The translations under genes and the position numbers were made by a program. From NCBI GenBank assembly GCA_017303875.1, contig JAFLBP010000034.1, positions 1 to 64,000 on the forward strand: 64,000 nucleotides of DNA, in the 5' to 3' direction. Below are positions 1 to 9,145 of this stretch, in pieces (positions within the stretch are counted from its first letter, which is position 1; the number at the start of each line of letters is the position of its first letter). The notes beneath the pieces were generated by a model. That model had not been told where the DNA came from, searched no databases, and was given only the letters and a program-made list of their open reading frames with translations. Origin of the DNA: Chitinophagales bacterium. Lineage in GTDB: Bacteria; Bacteroidota; Bacteroidia; Chitinophagales; Saprospiraceae.

Positions 1-632
1 CGGGTGTACTCTACCTGAACACGGAAGACCGTGAGGTTAAGTCCGGTGAGACGTTTGAGATCAGCCTGAGCACGGCAGCAGCAGTACAAGGTTACCAGCT
101 GACGCTGAACCACGCGGGTCTGGAAATCTTAGACGTGACAGGTATCAAGTCTGAAAACTTTGCCGTGCACACAGATGCAGTGACGTTGTCAGTAGACGGC
201 AGCCAGACGGCCGCCACGATCACGCTGAAAGTACGCGCCATGCAGGGCGGCAAGTTGAGCCGTATGCTGGGTGTGTCGAGCCGCATCACCAAGGCGGAGG
301 CATACAATGCAGCAAGCGAGAAATTAGACATCGCCCTGCGCTACAACAACAGCGCGGTGATCACAGGTCTGCCATTTGAGTTGTATCAGAATGTACCGAA
401 TCCGTTTATCAGCAAGACGGTGATTGGCTTCCACCTGCCGGAAGCTGCGACGGCTACGCTGAAAGTATACGACGAGAGCGGCCGCGTGCTGTTGACACAG
501 AAGGGGGATTTTGCGAAGGGCTACAACCAGTTCTCGCTTGATCGCCAGCTGCTGAACACAACAGGTCTGCTGTACTACACGGTAGAAACAGCGACCGACA
601 AAGGCACGAAGCTGATGATACAGGCCAAGTAA
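1..632 (+). CDS. 3' end of a secreted protein with cohesin-like region and T9SS type A sorting domain (5' truncated by window)
   Basis: The frame is open from base 3 to the stop at 630-632, so the gene begins before the window. The first 110 or so residues (from VKSGETFEISLS to KLDIALRY) have the beta-strand pattern of a cohesin-like or Ig-like domain that often precedes T9SS tails. The last 85 residues are a clear T9SS type A C-terminal sorting domain: LYQNVPNPF near its start, then LKVYDESGRVL, and a final YYTVETATDKGTKLMIQAK. By family knowledge such proteins are exported by Sec, carried across the outer membrane by T9SS and cleaved or anchored at the surface. The catalytic or adhesive part is outside the window, so the function is unknown. 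Confidence 0.85.
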   Translation, partial: GVLYLNTEDREVKSGETFEISLSTAAAVQGYQLTLNHAGLEILDVTGIKSENFAVHTDAVTLSVDGSQTAATITLKVRAMQGGKLSRMLGVSSRITKAEAYNAASEKLDIALRYNNSAVITGLPFELYQNVPNPFISKTVIGFHLPEAATATLKVYDESGRVLLTQKGDFAKGYNQFSLDRQLLNTTGLLYYTVETATDKGTKLMIQAK

Positions 633-638
633 TGTATT

Positions 639-835
639 GCGAAGCTCCGCTTCGCAACCGTACAGCGAAGCTCTGCTTCGCACGCACATACCGCGAAGCT
701 CGGCTTCGCACTCCGCCCAAGCGAAGCCCGGCTTCGCCCAGGCGGTGTGCGAGGCCGGGCTTTGTGCTTTTAGTTACGTACAAGCGGTGTATCGAAGCAA
801 AGCTTCGATGTACGGCTGCGAAGCGGAGCTTCGCA
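639..835. repeat. Array of GCGAAGC...GCTTCGC palindromes
   Basis: Short palindromes with 7-bp arms GCGAAGC/GCTTCGC around a 3-base centre lie at 639-655, 665-681, 693-709 and 721-737. A degenerate copy lies near 749-767, and two longer variants at 791-809 (ATCGAAGC arms) and 817-835 (TGCGAAGC arms). Centres vary (TCC, TCT, TCG, CCG) while the arms are kept, which suggests selection or copying of the stem rather than of the loop. The array starts 7 bases after the preceding stop codon. It has no coding potential of its own; the ORFs crossing it are low-complexity. Confidence 0.85.
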
Positions 836-847
836 GTACTAAAAAAC

Positions 848-881
848 AACGGCCCCGGAAGCTAATACCTCCGGGGCCGTT
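848..881. terminator. Bidirectional intrinsic terminator
   Basis: Perfect 12-bp arms AACGGCCCCGGA / TCCGGGGCCGTT with a 10-base loop, flanked by A-rich sequence on the left and TTGTTTT on the right. It sits between two convergent genes and can serve both. Confidence 0.85.
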
Positions 882-910
882 TGTTTTACCGTTTTAAGAA
901 AGTCAATGAA

Positions 911-2056
911 TTAAAACGGATCAGAGAATTTCGGGTCGCGTGTGTACCCTTCATCTGTAAGGGTATTTAAAAACGCAATAAGTGCTTGTTTTTCAAGTGT
1001 ATTCAAACCTAAACGAACCGGAGACCCGTCGGGGTTTTTAAGTTTTTTATCCAGACTCGGGTGCGCGGCAATACCCCTGTTGTAGTGTTCTATAACTTCT
1101 GAAAGGGACTTAAAACGACCGTCGTGCATATAAGGCGCCGTCAGCGCAATGTTCCGAAGACTGGGAATGCGAAAGGCACCATCGTTTTTGCCGGGGTCGC
1201 GGGTAACCAGATCAAGGCCGATATTTACGGCTCCCTGGATAGTAGGGGCGCTGTATTCGCCACCCGGGAAGTCGGCAGCCGCGAAGTTGTTACCGCTATG
1301 GCAGGAACTGCATTTGGCACGTTCACTGAAGAACAAATCATGTCCCATTTTTTCAAGTGTGGTGAATTCAGCAAAATTATTCTCCAGGCCGCGATCAAAG
1401 CGGGAATCCGCCGTAGTCATCGAACAAACAAACTGTGCCAGCGCATTGGAAATCCGATCCTCTGTGACTTCTGAAGTGCCATAGGCTTTTTCAAAAAGAG
1501 GCTTATAGTATTCGACACGGGAAAGTTTTTTCGCCAGCGTTTGCATATCTTCCATACCCATTTCTATGTGATTCTGAATGGGGCGTGCCACCAGATCAAG
1601 CACAGAATTGGAGCGGGAGTCCCAGAATAAATTATTATTTACAACCGGATTGGTGATTGCCATAGAGTTACGTGGCGTGATTTTACCACCAAAACCAATA
1701 CTGCCTGCGCTGTTGTCGGAAAAAGCAAGCTCCTGTTTGTGGCAGGTAGCACAGGAAACGCTGTTGTTGAGGGAAAGTTGGCCGTCGTAAAAAAGTACAC
1801 GGCCTAAAGTTGCACCCGCATCTGTCACTGCCGGATTGTTGGGGTTACTGATAAAAATTCCCGGGAAAAAATCATTATTCGGCTGTGCAATCATGCCAAT
1901 CCTGCCCAAATTTGTTTGCATCGCCTCGGTATATTTATAAGGCTGCTCCGGCAGATCTGGTGTTTTAAGCCCCAATGGTCCGGCATTTTTTTCGCAAGCG
2001 CTCAATAAAAGCAGCGCCGCTGCAACGCCACTTCCAAGTTGGACGATTTTTTTCAT
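911..2056 (-). CDS. Di-haem cytochrome c peroxidase / MauG-family lipoprotein
   Basis: 381 residues with a lipoprotein signal (LLLLSAC, Cys21). There are two CXXCH haem sites: CATCH at residues 102-106 and CSSCH at 249-253. The C-terminal segment NIALTAPYMHDGRFKSLSEVIEHYN is the signature seen in bacterial di-haem peroxidases of the CcpA/MauG family. Known members reduce H2O2 with cytochrome electrons, while MauG/MbnH members oxidise protein Trp residues; the sequence alone does not decide which applies. It would act in the periplasm, anchored by lipid. The nearest upstream genes on the strand are yidD and purB, 92 bases away, so co-transcription is possible but no functional link is evident. 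A second family member lies at 21526-22701. Confidence 0.9.
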   Translation of the reverse strand: MKKIVQLGSGVAAALLLLSACEKNAGPLGLKTPDLPEQPYKYTEAMQTNLGRIGMIAQPNNDFFPGIFISNPNNPAVTDAGATLGRVLFYDGQLSLNNSVSCATCHKQELAFSDNSAGSIGFGGKITPRNSMAITNPVVNNNLFWDSRSNSVLDLVARPIQNHIEMGMEDMQTLAKKLSRVEYYKPLFEKAYGTSEVTEDRISNALAQFVCSMTTADSRFDRGLENNFAEFTTLEKMGHDLFFSERAKCSSCHSGNNFAAADFPGGEYSAPTIQGAVNIGLDLVTRDPGKNDGAFRIPSLRNIALTAPYMHDGRFKSLSEVIEHYNRGIAAHPSLDKKLKNPDGSPVRLGLNTLEKQALIAFLNTLTDEGYTRDPKFSDPF

Positions 2057-2148
2057 GGCAAAACATTTATTCAGGTTGCCCTGAGTGATGAAAGTTATAG
2101 TTTAAATTCTCTCCAATGACGATGCCATGACAAAAAGGGTTGGCGATG

Positions 2149-2409
2149 CTAATTTATTTTGTCAGATTTTTTTTCCGGAACAGGATCGTGCATCGGATGC
2201 GTACTCCACGGATGGCAACGCCCGATGCGCTTTACTGCCATCACTGTTCCTTTCAATGGCCCCCAAACCTGAATCGCCTCAATGGCGTAATGTGAGCAAG
2301 TTGGTTTGTAACGGCATTTATTCGGTCCCAATAAAGGTGAAATGAGGTATTGGTACACCCGAATCGGAATGATCAAAAGCAACTTGAAAAAAGCACTGAA
2401 CCATTTCAT
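2149..2409 (-). CDS. yidD: Membrane protein insertion efficiency factor YidD
   Basis: 86 residues, the usual size for YidD. The family block is intact: an N-terminal hydrophobic/amphipathic segment, then LGPNKCRYKPTCSHYAIEAI and a distal GRCHPW. YidD assists YidC-dependent insertion of inner-membrane proteins. Its start ATG overlaps the purB stop by four bases (2406-2409), so translation is probably coupled to purB. In many bacteria yidD sits between rnpA and yidC; here it is attached to purB instead. Confidence 0.93.
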   Translation of the reverse strand: MKWFSAFFKLLLIIPIRVYQYLISPLLGPNKCRYKPTCSHYAIEAIQVWGPLKGTVMAVKRIGRCHPWSTHPMHDPVPEKKSDKIN

Positions 2410-3746
2410 ATAAATCGACCCACGTAGTTATGTGGGGTAAGCTGACGCAATTCTTCTTTAACAGTATCAGACACCTCAAGGTTGTCGACAAATGTGATCA
2501 AATCCTCGCGGGTCAGCTCTGCGCGTCCGCGTGTAAGTGCTTTCAGCGCTTCATAAGGCTCCGGATAGCCTTCCCGACGTAAAATGACCTGAATGCCCTC
2601 CGCTATCACCATTTGATTGTCTTCCAGATCCTGATATAACTTACCTTCATTGAGGAGCAATTTACCCAAGCCTTTCAGCATTGAGTTCAAACCGATCAGG
2701 GTATGCGCAAAAGGAACACCAAGGTTGCGTAAGACCGTAGAATCTGTGAGGTCGCGCTGCAAACGACTGATGGGCAGTTTCTCCGCAAGGTGCTGTAACA
2801 GGGCATTGGCAACGCCGAAATTACCCTCCGCATTTTCAAAATCAATCGGGTTTACCTTGTGTGGCATGGCCGACGAGCCTACTTCGTTTTTGACCGTTTG
2901 CTGCCGAAAATACTCTATTGAAATGTAAGTCCAGATGTCGCGACAACAATCAATCAATATCGTGTTGATACGGCTCAATGCCTGCAACTGGGCCGCCATA
3001 CAATCGTAGTGTTCAATTTGTGTGGTGTATTTCGAGCGCTCAAGTCCCAGAAATTCCAATACAAAATCATCGGCAAAAGCATGCCAGTCATAATCCGGAT
3101 AAGCAGCATAATGGGCGTTGAAATTGCCGGTGGCGCCACCAAATTTTGCTTTGTTCGGCACGGCTTTCAGCAATTCCAGCTGCACATCAATGCGTTCGGT
3201 GAACACCCGGAATTCCTTACCCAGCAGGGTAGGGGAGGCCGGTTGCCCATGCGTGCGCGCCAGCATGGGCACATGCGCCCAGTCGAGCGAACGCTGGTAT
3301 AATTGGTCGCGCAACTGACGAATTGCCGGATAGTAAACACGTTCCAGCGCATGCTTGAGCAGCAGCGGCGTCGCCGTGTTGTTCACATCCTGAGAAGTGA
3401 GGCCGAAATGTACAAATTCGCGCAAGCCCCCGAGTTCCAGTTCGTCAAAACGCTCTTTGAGAAAATATTCAACCGCCTTCACATCGTGGTTGGTACTGCG
3501 TTCTATCGTTTTGATATAGGTCGCATCCGCTTCATTGAAGTTTTCAAAAATGGCATTTAAGGCGTCAATTTTGTCTTCCTCAAAAGCGGAAAGCTGCGGC
3601 AGTCCGTATTGGCAAAGCGCTATAAAGTATTGAATTTCAACAAATACGCGGTATCGGATGAGGGCGTACTCGCTAAAATAATCTCCCAAAACGGCCGTTT
3701 TATCGGCGTAGCGCCCGTCGACGGGCGAAATTGCTTTTAATGACAT
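2406..3746 (-). CDS. purB: Adenylosuccinate lyase
   Basis: 446 residues, in the normal range for the E. coli-type PurB. The fumarase/aspartase superfamily signature SSAMPHKVNPIDFENAEGN is present, as are the TSQDVNNTA and RTHGQPASPT active-site blocks. The enzyme cleaves SAICAR to AICAR and adenylosuccinate to AMP in purine synthesis in the cytoplasm. It leads a two-gene unit with yidD by a 4-base overlap. No TAnnTTTG box was found directly upstream. Confidence 0.96.
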   Translation of the reverse strand: MSLKAISPVDGRYADKTAVLGDYFSEYALIRYRVFVEIQYFIALCQYGLPQLSAFEEDKIDALNAIFENFNEADATYIKTIERSTNHDVKAVEYFLKERFDELELGGLREFVHFGLTSQDVNNTATPLLLKHALERVYYPAIRQLRDQLYQRSLDWAHVPMLARTHGQPASPTLLGKEFRVFTERIDVQLELLKAVPNKAKFGGATGNFNAHYAAYPDYDWHAFADDFVLEFLGLERSKYTTQIEHYDCMAAQLQALSRINTILIDCCRDIWTYISIEYFRQQTVKNEVGSSAMPHKVNPIDFENAEGNFGVANALLQHLAEKLPISRLQRDLTDSTVLRNLGVPFAHTLIGLNSMLKGLGKLLLNEGKLYQDLEDNQMVIAEGIQVILRREGYPEPYEALKALTRGRAELTREDLITFVDNLEVSDTVKEELRQLTPHNYVGRFI

Positions 3747-3978
3747 AATCCTGCTTTATGCTGCAAAATTCATGCTTTTCGGGGAGAATCAAACAGCGAT
3801 TTGCACAATTGTTGTATCATATTATGGTATTGCCGGAAAATCACACCGAAGGGCGTATTTTTCTGCAAAAACATGCCAGCTCAACGGATTTGAATAAGTT
3901 TAAGCGGACGGCAGGACTTGAAAACTTGCCATTACATTCCGAGATACAAAAAATCCGGCGCATCAAGGTCTAAATTTA

Positions 3979-3986
3979 TACTTTTG
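3979..3986 (+). promoter_or_regulatory. Bacteroidota -7 box TACTTTTG
   Basis: Matches the TAnnTTTG consensus 35 bases before the ATG of the methyltransferase gene. No convincing -33 TTG was found at the normal spacing. The surrounding purB-methyltransferase gap (3747-4021) otherwise holds only a doubtful 71-codon ORF. Confidence 0.55.
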
Positions 3987-4021
3987 CAACGCTTCAGGCT
4001 ACTGACGCCGGGCATAAATAC

Positions 4022-4975
4022 ATGATAACTACTGAGGTCAAACAGGAAATGTTCGCCAACCGCCTGACAAAAGTCCATAAGCATATCAGCAAATGGGCAC
4101 GGCGACAAGGCATTAGCTGCTATCGCGTCTACGACGATGATATGCCGGAATTTCCGTTTGCCATTGATTTATATGAGGACATCGTGCACGTTGCCGAATA
4201 TGCCCGGCAACACACGCTTGAACCGGATGAACACGCCGCGTGGTTGGATGCCTGCCTCGAAACCATCTGCCGCGTATTCGGGGTGCCCCTCAACCGGGTT
4301 TATCTGAAGTTCCGGGAGCGCCAGAAGGGCTTGCAGCAATACGACCGTTTTGCCCGTGCCGGCGCCGAATATTTAGTGCGCGAAAACGGACTGCGCTTTC
4401 TCATCAATGCGTCCGACTATTTAGATACCGGCCTCTTTTTGGATCATCGCAATACCCGGCAACGCGTGCGCACCGAGTCGGAAGGCAAGCGGGTGCTAAA
4501 CCTGTTTTCCTACACCGGCGCCTTTTCCGTGTATGCCGCAGCCGGTGGCGCCGCAGAAACCATGACCATAGATTTGTCGCAAACCTATTTGCAATGGGCT
4601 GTGCGGAACATGGAACTCAACGGCTTCAGCGGCTCCGAACACAAATACCTGCAAGCTGATATTCTGCAATGGCTCGAAACACCCGATAATGCCCGTTGGG
4701 ATGTGGTGGTCTTCGATCCGCCTACTTTTTCCAACAGCAAACGCATGCGCGACACGCTGGATATTCAGCGCGACCATGCCATGCTGCTCAACCGTATTCT
4801 GGCGCGCACGGCACCCGGCGGCGTGGTTTATTTTTCCACCAACTTCCGGCGCTTCAAAATCAATGAAGCGGAAATCCGTCACGCGGCGAGCATTACCGAC
4901 ATCAGCCGCCAAACCGTTCCTGAAGATTTTCGAAACAAACGCATTCATCAATGCTTTCGCATTGTACGAACCTAA
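4022..4975 (+). CDS. Class I SAM-dependent rRNA methyltransferase, RlmK-like
   Basis: 317 residues. It corresponds to the C-terminal RlmK half of the E. coli RlmKL fusion as a stand-alone protein: RVYDDDMPEFPFAIDLYED near the N-terminus, SAM-binding motif I VLNLFSYTGAFSVYAA, and the catalytic-loop motif VFDPPTFSNSKRM. RlmK makes m7G2069 in 23S rRNA; that this protein has the same target is inference. It is followed after 21 bases by an SH3-domain protein in the same direction. Confidence 0.85.
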   Translation: MITTEVKQEMFANRLTKVHKHISKWARRQGISCYRVYDDDMPEFPFAIDLYEDIVHVAEYARQHTLEPDEHAAWLDACLETICRVFGVPLNRVYLKFRERQKGLQQYDRFARAGAEYLVRENGLRFLINASDYLDTGLFLDHRNTRQRVRTESEGKRVLNLFSYTGAFSVYAAAGGAAETMTIDLSQTYLQWAVRNMELNGFSGSEHKYLQADILQWLETPDNARWDVVVFDPPTFSNSKRMRDTLDIQRDHAMLLNRILARTAPGGVVYFSTNFRRFKINEAEIRHAASITDISRQTVPEDFRNKRIHQCFRIVRT

Positions 4976-4996
4976 ATTTTTGACAACCATATTGTT

Positions 4997-5713
4997 ATGA
5001 GAAAAATCATCGCACTTCTCCTGCCGGTTTTCCTGCTGCTCCCGGCGCTGGCTTTCGCCATCAACAACTATAAAGCAGGCGACCAACTGTACGTACATGC
5101 GCCTGCGGGCCTCGTACTGCGCGCCAAACCGGATGCCAACGGCAACAAAATCGCAACCCTGCCTTTCGGGGCAAGTGTTAAAGTGCTCAAAGAAAATCTG
5201 CGCAAAAAAGCACACAGCACAAGCGAGTTTAAAAATTTCAGCATCAATGGCTTTTGGGTGAAAGTTCGCACCGCCGACAACAAAGAAGGCTATGTGTTTG
5301 ATGGCTACCTGTCGCGCAATAAAGCCCTTAAAATGGAGCAATTGCAAGACGCTGATGCGCTTTTTATCGAGCGTTTCCTTGAACAGCAAAGCGCTAAAAA
5401 AGGCGGTCGTACAGAACTTAAAAAAGCGCCAAACCGCTACCAGCACTACCGTCAGGACTTTACCAACGGCGCATCCGTAGAGGTAAATATCGGTGAAGGC
5501 GGTTCCGACTATTTCGTTACTTTCGACGCACAAACAAGCGCCGAAGAAGCCTATCTCATCGGCCTGATGCTCTGGTTCGACGGCAAAGCGCCTATGAGCA
5601 GCGTTAATGCCAAAACCGGCGCTATCGCACTGACCAACGAGAGTGACACCAAACAAGCCTTGATTCAGGTGAAAAACGGCGTGGTTACCCTGCGCCTCGG
5701 TATCGCTGATTAA
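4997..5713 (+). CDS. Exported SH3-domain protein
   Basis: 238 residues with a signal peptide (about residues 1-21, ending ALAFA). Residues about 25-115 match a bacterial SH3/SH3b pattern: GDQLYVHAPAGLVLRAKPDANGNKIATLPFGASVKVL followed later by GFWVKVRTADNKEGYVFDGYLS. The rest is not recognised. SH3b domains usually bind peptidoglycan or other envelope ligands, so a periplasmic role is likely. It sits 4 bases before the ATP-grasp-like gene and is probably co-transcribed with it. Confidence 0.75.
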   Translation: MRKIIALLLPVFLLLPALAFAINNYKAGDQLYVHAPAGLVLRAKPDANGNKIATLPFGASVKVLKENLRKKAHSTSEFKNFSINGFWVKVRTADNKEGYVFDGYLSRNKALKMEQLQDADALFIERFLEQQSAKKGGRTELKKAPNRYQHYRQDFTNGASVEVNIGEGGSDYFVTFDAQTSAEEAYLIGLMLWFDGKAPMSSVNAKTGAIALTNESDTKQALIQVKNGVVTLRLGIAD

Positions 5714-5717
5714 TTGT

Positions 5718-6746
5718 ATGAAACAATGGCTGGCGCGCTGGACAACCTGGGAATACTGGCCCTGGTGGTTTGCCAATATACCCGTTTACGGTTTTTGGCT
5801 TTGGTATGCCCTGCGCTCCAGGCACCTGTTTTTTTTCAGTAATGTCAATCCCCTTATTCCGATCGGCGGCGTAGCTGGCGAGTCGAAATACGACATTCTC
5901 AAAAGCATTCCTGCGGCAGTATTGCCGCGTATGGTATTCTTTCCCGCCGGCGCAGCGCCCGAAGCTGCGCCGGCGCTTTTATTGGAAGCGGGCATCTCTT
6001 ATCCGCTGATTCTTAAACCCGATGTGGGTGAGCGCGGTTTTTTGGTGCAAAAAATTGAAAATGAAGCGCAATTGCTTCAAAGCCTGCGCACGCATTCTAT
6101 CGACCTGATCGCGCAGGAATTTCTGACCCATCCCGCAGAAATGAGCGTACTGTTTCACCGGCGGCCCGATACCGACACAGTGGTCATTACCTCGGTCTGT
6201 ATCAAGGATTTTTTAAAAGTATGCGGGGACGGCCATTCCAGTGTCCGGCAATTGATGGGCGCTCAGGTACGCGCCGGTTTTCAATTGGAACGTTTTGAAA
6301 AAGAAAAGCCCGAACTGATGGCTTATTGCCCCGCAGCCGGCGAAACCCTGCTCCTGGAGCCTATCGGCAACCACGCGCGCGGGACAAAATTCCTGAACGG
6401 TAATCACTTGATTGATGAACAGTTAACGGCGGCTTTCGCCCCGATTTGTAAGGCAATTGAGGGCGTTTATTACGGCCGTTTCGACCTGAAATGCGCTTCG
6501 CCGGAAGCCCTCGCACGCGGCGAGTTTAAAGTGATGGAACTCAACGGCGTACTCGGGGAACCCGCCCACGTATATGATCCGGCTTACGGCATGTGGCGCG
6601 CCTACCGCGACTATTGGCGGCACTGGCGGATTTTATTTGAAATTTCCCGTATTCAGCGCCGACGCGGCGTGCAGAACTGGACACACCGCGCAGCATTTCG
6701 TTTTATCGGCAATTATTTTGCATATAAAAAACGCCTGGAATCATAA
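5718..6746 (+). CDS. ATP-grasp-fold protein, D-Ala-D-Ala ligase-like
   Basis: 342 residues. The N-terminus is rich in Trp and aromatic residues (residues 1-40) and could lie on or in the membrane. The core has ATP-grasp features: YPLILKPDVGERG (ATP-binding Lys), a central SIDLIAQEFL strand, and ARGEFKVMELNGVLGEPAHVYD carrying the Mg-binding Glu-Asn pair. Such proteins join a carboxylate to an amine or other nucleophile; the substrates here are unknown. The neighbour encoding an exported SH3b protein fits an envelope role, but this is inference. Confidence 0.65.
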   Translation: MKQWLARWTTWEYWPWWFANIPVYGFWLWYALRSRHLFFFSNVNPLIPIGGVAGESKYDILKSIPAAVLPRMVFFPAGAAPEAAPALLLEAGISYPLILKPDVGERGFLVQKIENEAQLLQSLRTHSIDLIAQEFLTHPAEMSVLFHRRPDTDTVVITSVCIKDFLKVCGDGHSSVRQLMGAQVRAGFQLERFEKEKPELMAYCPAAGETLLLEPIGNHARGTKFLNGNHLIDEQLTAAFAPICKAIEGVYYGRFDLKCASPEALARGEFKVMELNGVLGEPAHVYDPAYGMWRAYRDYWRHWRILFEISRIQRRRGVQNWTHRAAFRFIGNYFAYKKRLES

Positions 6747-6839
6747 GCTGCTGCGCTCCCCACGGTCATTTACGCGGAAAATTGTCTGCTGCGAAATATC
6801 GGAAAATCTCCCGTATCTTGTCGGAAATTAACGATTTTA

Positions 6840-8237
6840 ATGAAAATTCGTATCCTGACACTGCTTAGTTGCCTTTTTTGTGTGGCCCAATTATCTGCAC
6901 AACAATTCTTTTACGGCGCTGATTTATCTTATGTCAATGAAATGGAAGATTGTGGTGTGCAGTACCGGGAGAATGGAACGGCAAGAGACGTGTACGATAT
7001 TTTTGCCGATCATCATTTCAACCTCGTGCGCCTGCGCTTGTGGCATACGCCCGCCTGGTATGATACCCTCAACGCAGGCAAACGCTACGCTGATCTGGCC
7101 GATGTACGCAAAGCTATCCTGCGGGCCAAGGCGGCGAATATGAAGGTGCTGCTGGATTTTCACCTTTCCGACACCTGGGCAGATCCGCAAAAACAAGTTG
7201 CACCGGCAGCATGGAGCGGGGTGTTGGGAAATTTGCCCCTGCTGCAGGATTCACTCCGCAATTACATCACCGCAACGCTCCAGCATTTGCATCAGGATAA
7301 TTTGTTGCCGGATATGGTGCAAATCGGCAATGAAACCAACCGGGGCATCCTGCTTTCAGAAGCCCAGAATAATGCCGGCTGGCAACTCGACTGGCCGCGC
7401 AACAGCGCCTTGTTCAAAACTGCCATTGAAGCCGTGCGCACGGTAAGTGCGCAAAGTGGAAAAGATATAAAAATCGCCCTGCACCTCGCCGGTCCCGCCG
7501 ACACCGAATGGCTGGTACAAGGCTTCTGGAACAATGGCGTTCAGGATTTTGATGTGATCGGCATGAGCTATTACTGGGCCTGGCATCAGCCGACGACGAT
7601 CGCGCAATGCGGGAACGTCATTGCAGCATTGAAAAATAAATATCCGGGCAAAGCCATCATGGTTTTTGAAACAGGGTATATCTGGACGACCCAGGCGAAT
7701 GATGCGGCCAATAATATCATTAGTGCAACGCACCCGGATTACGCCCCGGCAAGTCCGCAAAACCAGCGTAAATGGTTAACAGACCTGAGTGAAGTGGTAC
7801 AAAGCAGCGGCGGAGCCGGTGTCATTTACTGGGAGCCTGCCTGGCAGTCTTCACCTTGTTTTACGCCCTGGGGACAAGGCTCGCATCAGGAACACGCTAC
7901 GTTTTTTGATTTTAGCAATAATGTATTGCCCGATGGCGGTATGTTCTGGCCCGCTTCGCAAAGTTCGGCTGCCCCGGAAGCCGGGTTAAAATCCAGTGTG
8001 GAGCTTTTAGGCGCCCGTGCCGGCACACGACAAGTGGTGCTGAAATTTTCAGATACTCCGGTGCCGCAGGAACAGGTGGAATTGCGTTTGTTTGATTTAA
8101 ATGGCCGTCAGGTGGCCAGTGGGCAGATGCCATTTCAGGAGCAATTGCCCTGGCAATTGCCTGATGTGCCCGCCGGTGCGTATTTTTTGCAAATAAAAAT
8201 TGGTCTTTGGACTTCCTACAAAAGCCTGCGCTTGTAA
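6840..8237 (+). CDS. Secreted GH53 arabinogalactan endo-beta-1,4-galactanase with T9SS tail
   Basis: 465 residues: signal peptide (1-20), GH53 domain (about 22-350) and C-terminal sorting domain (about 385-465, with LRLFDLNGRQVASGQMPF). The domain begins FFYGADLSYVNEMEDCG as in GH53 enzymes. The acid/base Glu is in QIGNETNRG (Glu165) and the nucleophile Glu in VFETGY (Glu277). It should cut beta-1,4-galactan side chains of plant pectin outside the cell. It is not part of a polysaccharide-utilisation locus: no SusC/D is adjacent, and its neighbours are unrelated. No TAnnTTTG box was found in the 93 bases before it. Confidence 0.9.
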   Translation: MKIRILTLLSCLFCVAQLSAQQFFYGADLSYVNEMEDCGVQYRENGTARDVYDIFADHHFNLVRLRLWHTPAWYDTLNAGKRYADLADVRKAILRAKAANMKVLLDFHLSDTWADPQKQVAPAAWSGVLGNLPLLQDSLRNYITATLQHLHQDNLLPDMVQIGNETNRGILLSEAQNNAGWQLDWPRNSALFKTAIEAVRTVSAQSGKDIKIALHLAGPADTEWLVQGFWNNGVQDFDVIGMSYYWAWHQPTTIAQCGNVIAALKNKYPGKAIMVFETGYIWTTQANDAANNIISATHPDYAPASPQNQRKWLTDLSEVVQSSGGAGVIYWEPAWQSSPCFTPWGQGSHQEHATFFDFSNNVLPDGGMFWPASQSSAAPEAGLKSSVELLGARAGTRQVVLKFSDTPVPQEQVELRLFDLNGRQVASGQMPFQEQLPWQLPDVPAGAYFLQIKIGLWTSYKSLRL

Positions 8238-8335
8238 AAGATCTTGTCCAAGGTGATAAATATCACATGCTTTTACTTGTTCAGCTCCTGACTTTTGCAG
8301 TCGGATCTGAAATTTAAAGCTCCTGCGCATACGTC

Positions 8336-9145
8336 ATGGAAATATTGGGATATTTTGCTTCTGCCCTTATCGGCATTTCATTAGGTTTGATCGGCGGCGG
8401 CGGCAGCATACTGACGGTACCCGTACTGGTTTATCTTTTTGGTGTAGAGCCTGTTACCGCAACTGCCTACTCCCTGTTTATTGTGGGCTCTACCAGTTTA
8501 GTAGGAGTTTTGCCTAAGTATAAAGACGGTTTGGTTAATCTAAAAACCTCCGTTATTTTTGGTATTCCGTCTATTCTGGCGGTGTATGCCACCCGCAAAT
8601 TTATTGTCCCGCTGATTCCGGATCCGGCTTTTCACATCAGCGATTTTGCAGTGACAAAAGCCATGTTGCTCATGGGATTATTTGCACTCCTGATGGTTTT
8701 TGCGTCGTATTCCATGATTCGCACCAAAAAGAATGCAGAAACAGAAACGCAGGATGCAGGTGTTCAAAAATTCAACTATGCCGGTATCTTACTTGAAGGC
8801 GTGGTTGTGGGAGTTTTAACCGGCCTGGTCGGCGCCGGCGGTGGATTCCTGATTATTCCTGCGCTGGTACTTTTCAGCAAGCTACCCATGAAACAGGCCG
8901 TAGGCACCTCACTGCTGATTATTGCTGCAAAATCGCTGTTCGGGTTTCTGGGCGATCTTGGGCATCAGGCCATCGACTGGACCTTGCTGCTCACCGTCAC
9001 GGCGCTCGCCATCGGTGGTATTTTTATCGGTAACGTTCTTAGCCGCAAAGTTGACGGCGATAAACTGAAAAAAGCTTTTGGCTGGTTCGTACTCGTAATG
9101 GGAATCTACATCCTCGCCAAAGAACTTGTTTTCAGTCATCAGTGA
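8336..9145 (+). CDS. TauE/SafE-family permease
   Basis: 269 residues with about eight hydrophobic segments. The family glycine-rich motif occurs twice, once per half: SLGLIGGGGSILTVPVLVYLFGV and LTGLVGAGGGFLIIPALVLF, followed by the MKQAVGTSLLII block. Members export sulfite, sulfoacetate or other organosulfur anions across the inner membrane; the substrate here is not known. The TGA stop lies inside the left arm of an inverted repeat at 9140-9210. Confidence 0.88.
   Translation: MEILGYFASALIGISLGLIGGGGSILTVPVLVYLFGVEPVTATAYSLFIVGSTSLVGVLPKYKDGLVNLKTSVIFGIPSILAVYATRKFIVPLIPDPAFHISDFAVTKAMLLMGLFALLMVFASYSMIRTKKNAETETQDAGVQKFNYAGILLEGVVVGVLTGLVGAGGGFLIIPALVLFSKLPMKQAVGTSLLIIAAKSLFGFLGDLGHQAIDWTLLLTVTALAIGGIFIGNVLSRKVDGDKLKKAFGWFVLVMGIYILAKELVFSHQ

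Noticed and set aside
2127..2345. 72-codon plus-strand ORF
   Set aside because: Lies opposite yidD, which has a complete family signature.
3758..3973. 71-codon plus-strand ORF between purB and the methyltransferase gene
   Set aside because: No motif or homologue recognised, and the -7 box follows it; probably chance.
4496..5776. 426-codon open frame on the minus strand
   Set aside because: It lies across the methyltransferase and SH3 genes on the opposite strand and has no family motif; it is a shadow of their codon bias.
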